Shown: positions 4,988 to 5,157 of the stretch, in pieces | Numbering within the stretch: the stretch's first letter is position 1 | Layout of the letters: each line of letters starts with the position of its first letter | Program-made: the position numbers and the translations under genes | Origin: a bacterium | GTDB lineage: Bacteria; Krumholzibacteriota; Krumholzibacteriia; JACNKJ01 | Direction of reading: 5' to 3' | Assembly: GCA_014382085.1 (NCBI GenBank) | Contig: JACNKJ010000252.1 | Coordinates: 1 to 5,157 of the forward strand | DNA length: 5,157 nt | The notes under the pieces: generated by a model | Seen by the model: only the letters and a program-made list of their open reading frames with translations | Database searches by the model: none | Told to the model about the DNA's origin: nothing

Positions 4988-5157
4988 ATGTCATTCGGAT
5001 GGACCGACACCTACTGGCCCATTCTGGGCTTCACCATGGTCTTCGTGCTCTTGCACGTGCTGGCCATATTGCGCGTGGAGCCCACCTACACGCGCGCCTT
5101 CAAACTGTCCCGCGGCGGCGCGGCCTTCATTCTGACAGTGCTTGGAATTTCTGCGCT
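4988..5157 (+). CDS. N-terminal part of an unrecognised membrane protein, cut by window edge
   Basis: The frame is open from ATG 4988 to the right edge, giving 56 complete codons. The product begins MSFGWTDTYWPILGFTMVFV, with a membrane helix at about 10-29, a short charged stretch (RVEPTYTRAFKLSRGG), and a second hydrophobic segment starting near residue 45 that reaches the edge. I do not recognise the family from this fragment; a polytopic or two-helix inner membrane protein is likely. There is no Shine-Dalgarno sequence before the ATG, while an extended -10 ends six bases upstream of it. It is divergent from the HD hydrolase, 101 bases between start codons, and may share control with it. 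GC-rich third codon positions such as CTG, GTG, GGC and GCC support real coding. Confidence 0.7.
   Translation, partial: MSFGWTDTYWPILGFTMVFVLLHVLAILRVEPTYTRAFKLSRGGAAFILTVLGISA

Overview
The window is bacterial chromosomal DNA of moderately high GC content. Genes are tightly packed, several Shine-Dalgarno sites are good, and one operon encodes an ECF-type sigma factor. Nothing identifies the phylum. Gene style (membrane TPR protein, DUF6249-like protein, SAMHD1-like HD hydrolase, secreted orphan proteins) suggests a didermic, possibly environmental lineage, but that is inference. I see no tRNA, rRNA, CRISPR array, insertion sequence or phage gene.

Layout from left to right. (1) Positions 1-1062, minus strand: two small secreted proteins of unknown function, probably one transcript. 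The first, at 610-1062, ends in a paired CX3C cysteine motif. The second, at 559-1, runs off the left edge and has a strong AGGAGG ribosome site. (2) Positions 1063-1399 hold no gene. They contain an AT-rich promoter-like stretch, two short inverted repeats and a strong terminator for leftward transcription. (3) Positions 1400-3011, minus strand: a three-gene operon of ECF sigma factor, a 136-residue protein with two membrane segments, and a membrane-anchored TPR protein. The first two genes overlap by ATGA and the last two are 2 bases apart. (4) Positions 3012-3165: a divergent control region with similar AACC-N15/16-GGTC pairs facing both ways. (5) Positions 3166-3543, plus strand: a 125-residue DUF6249-like inner membrane protein. 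(6) Positions 3540-4886, minus strand: an HD-domain phosphohydrolase related to SAMHD1 and YwfO. Its stop codon and that of the DUF6249-like gene share one CTAG. (7) Positions 4887-4987: a second divergent control region. (8) Position 4988 to the right edge, plus strand: the start of an unrecognised membrane protein whose promoter-like sequence lies so close to the ATG that the transcript may be leaderless.

The most coherent system is the sigma operon with the divergent DUF6249-like gene. The sigma factor may drive its own operon and the neighbour. The two-membrane-segment protein could be a non-zinc anti-sigma factor and the TPR protein a membrane scaffold. This rests on gene order, coupling and topology rather than on a recognised anti-sigma domain. 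The HD hydrolase looks like an ordinary housekeeping nucleotide-metabolism enzyme.
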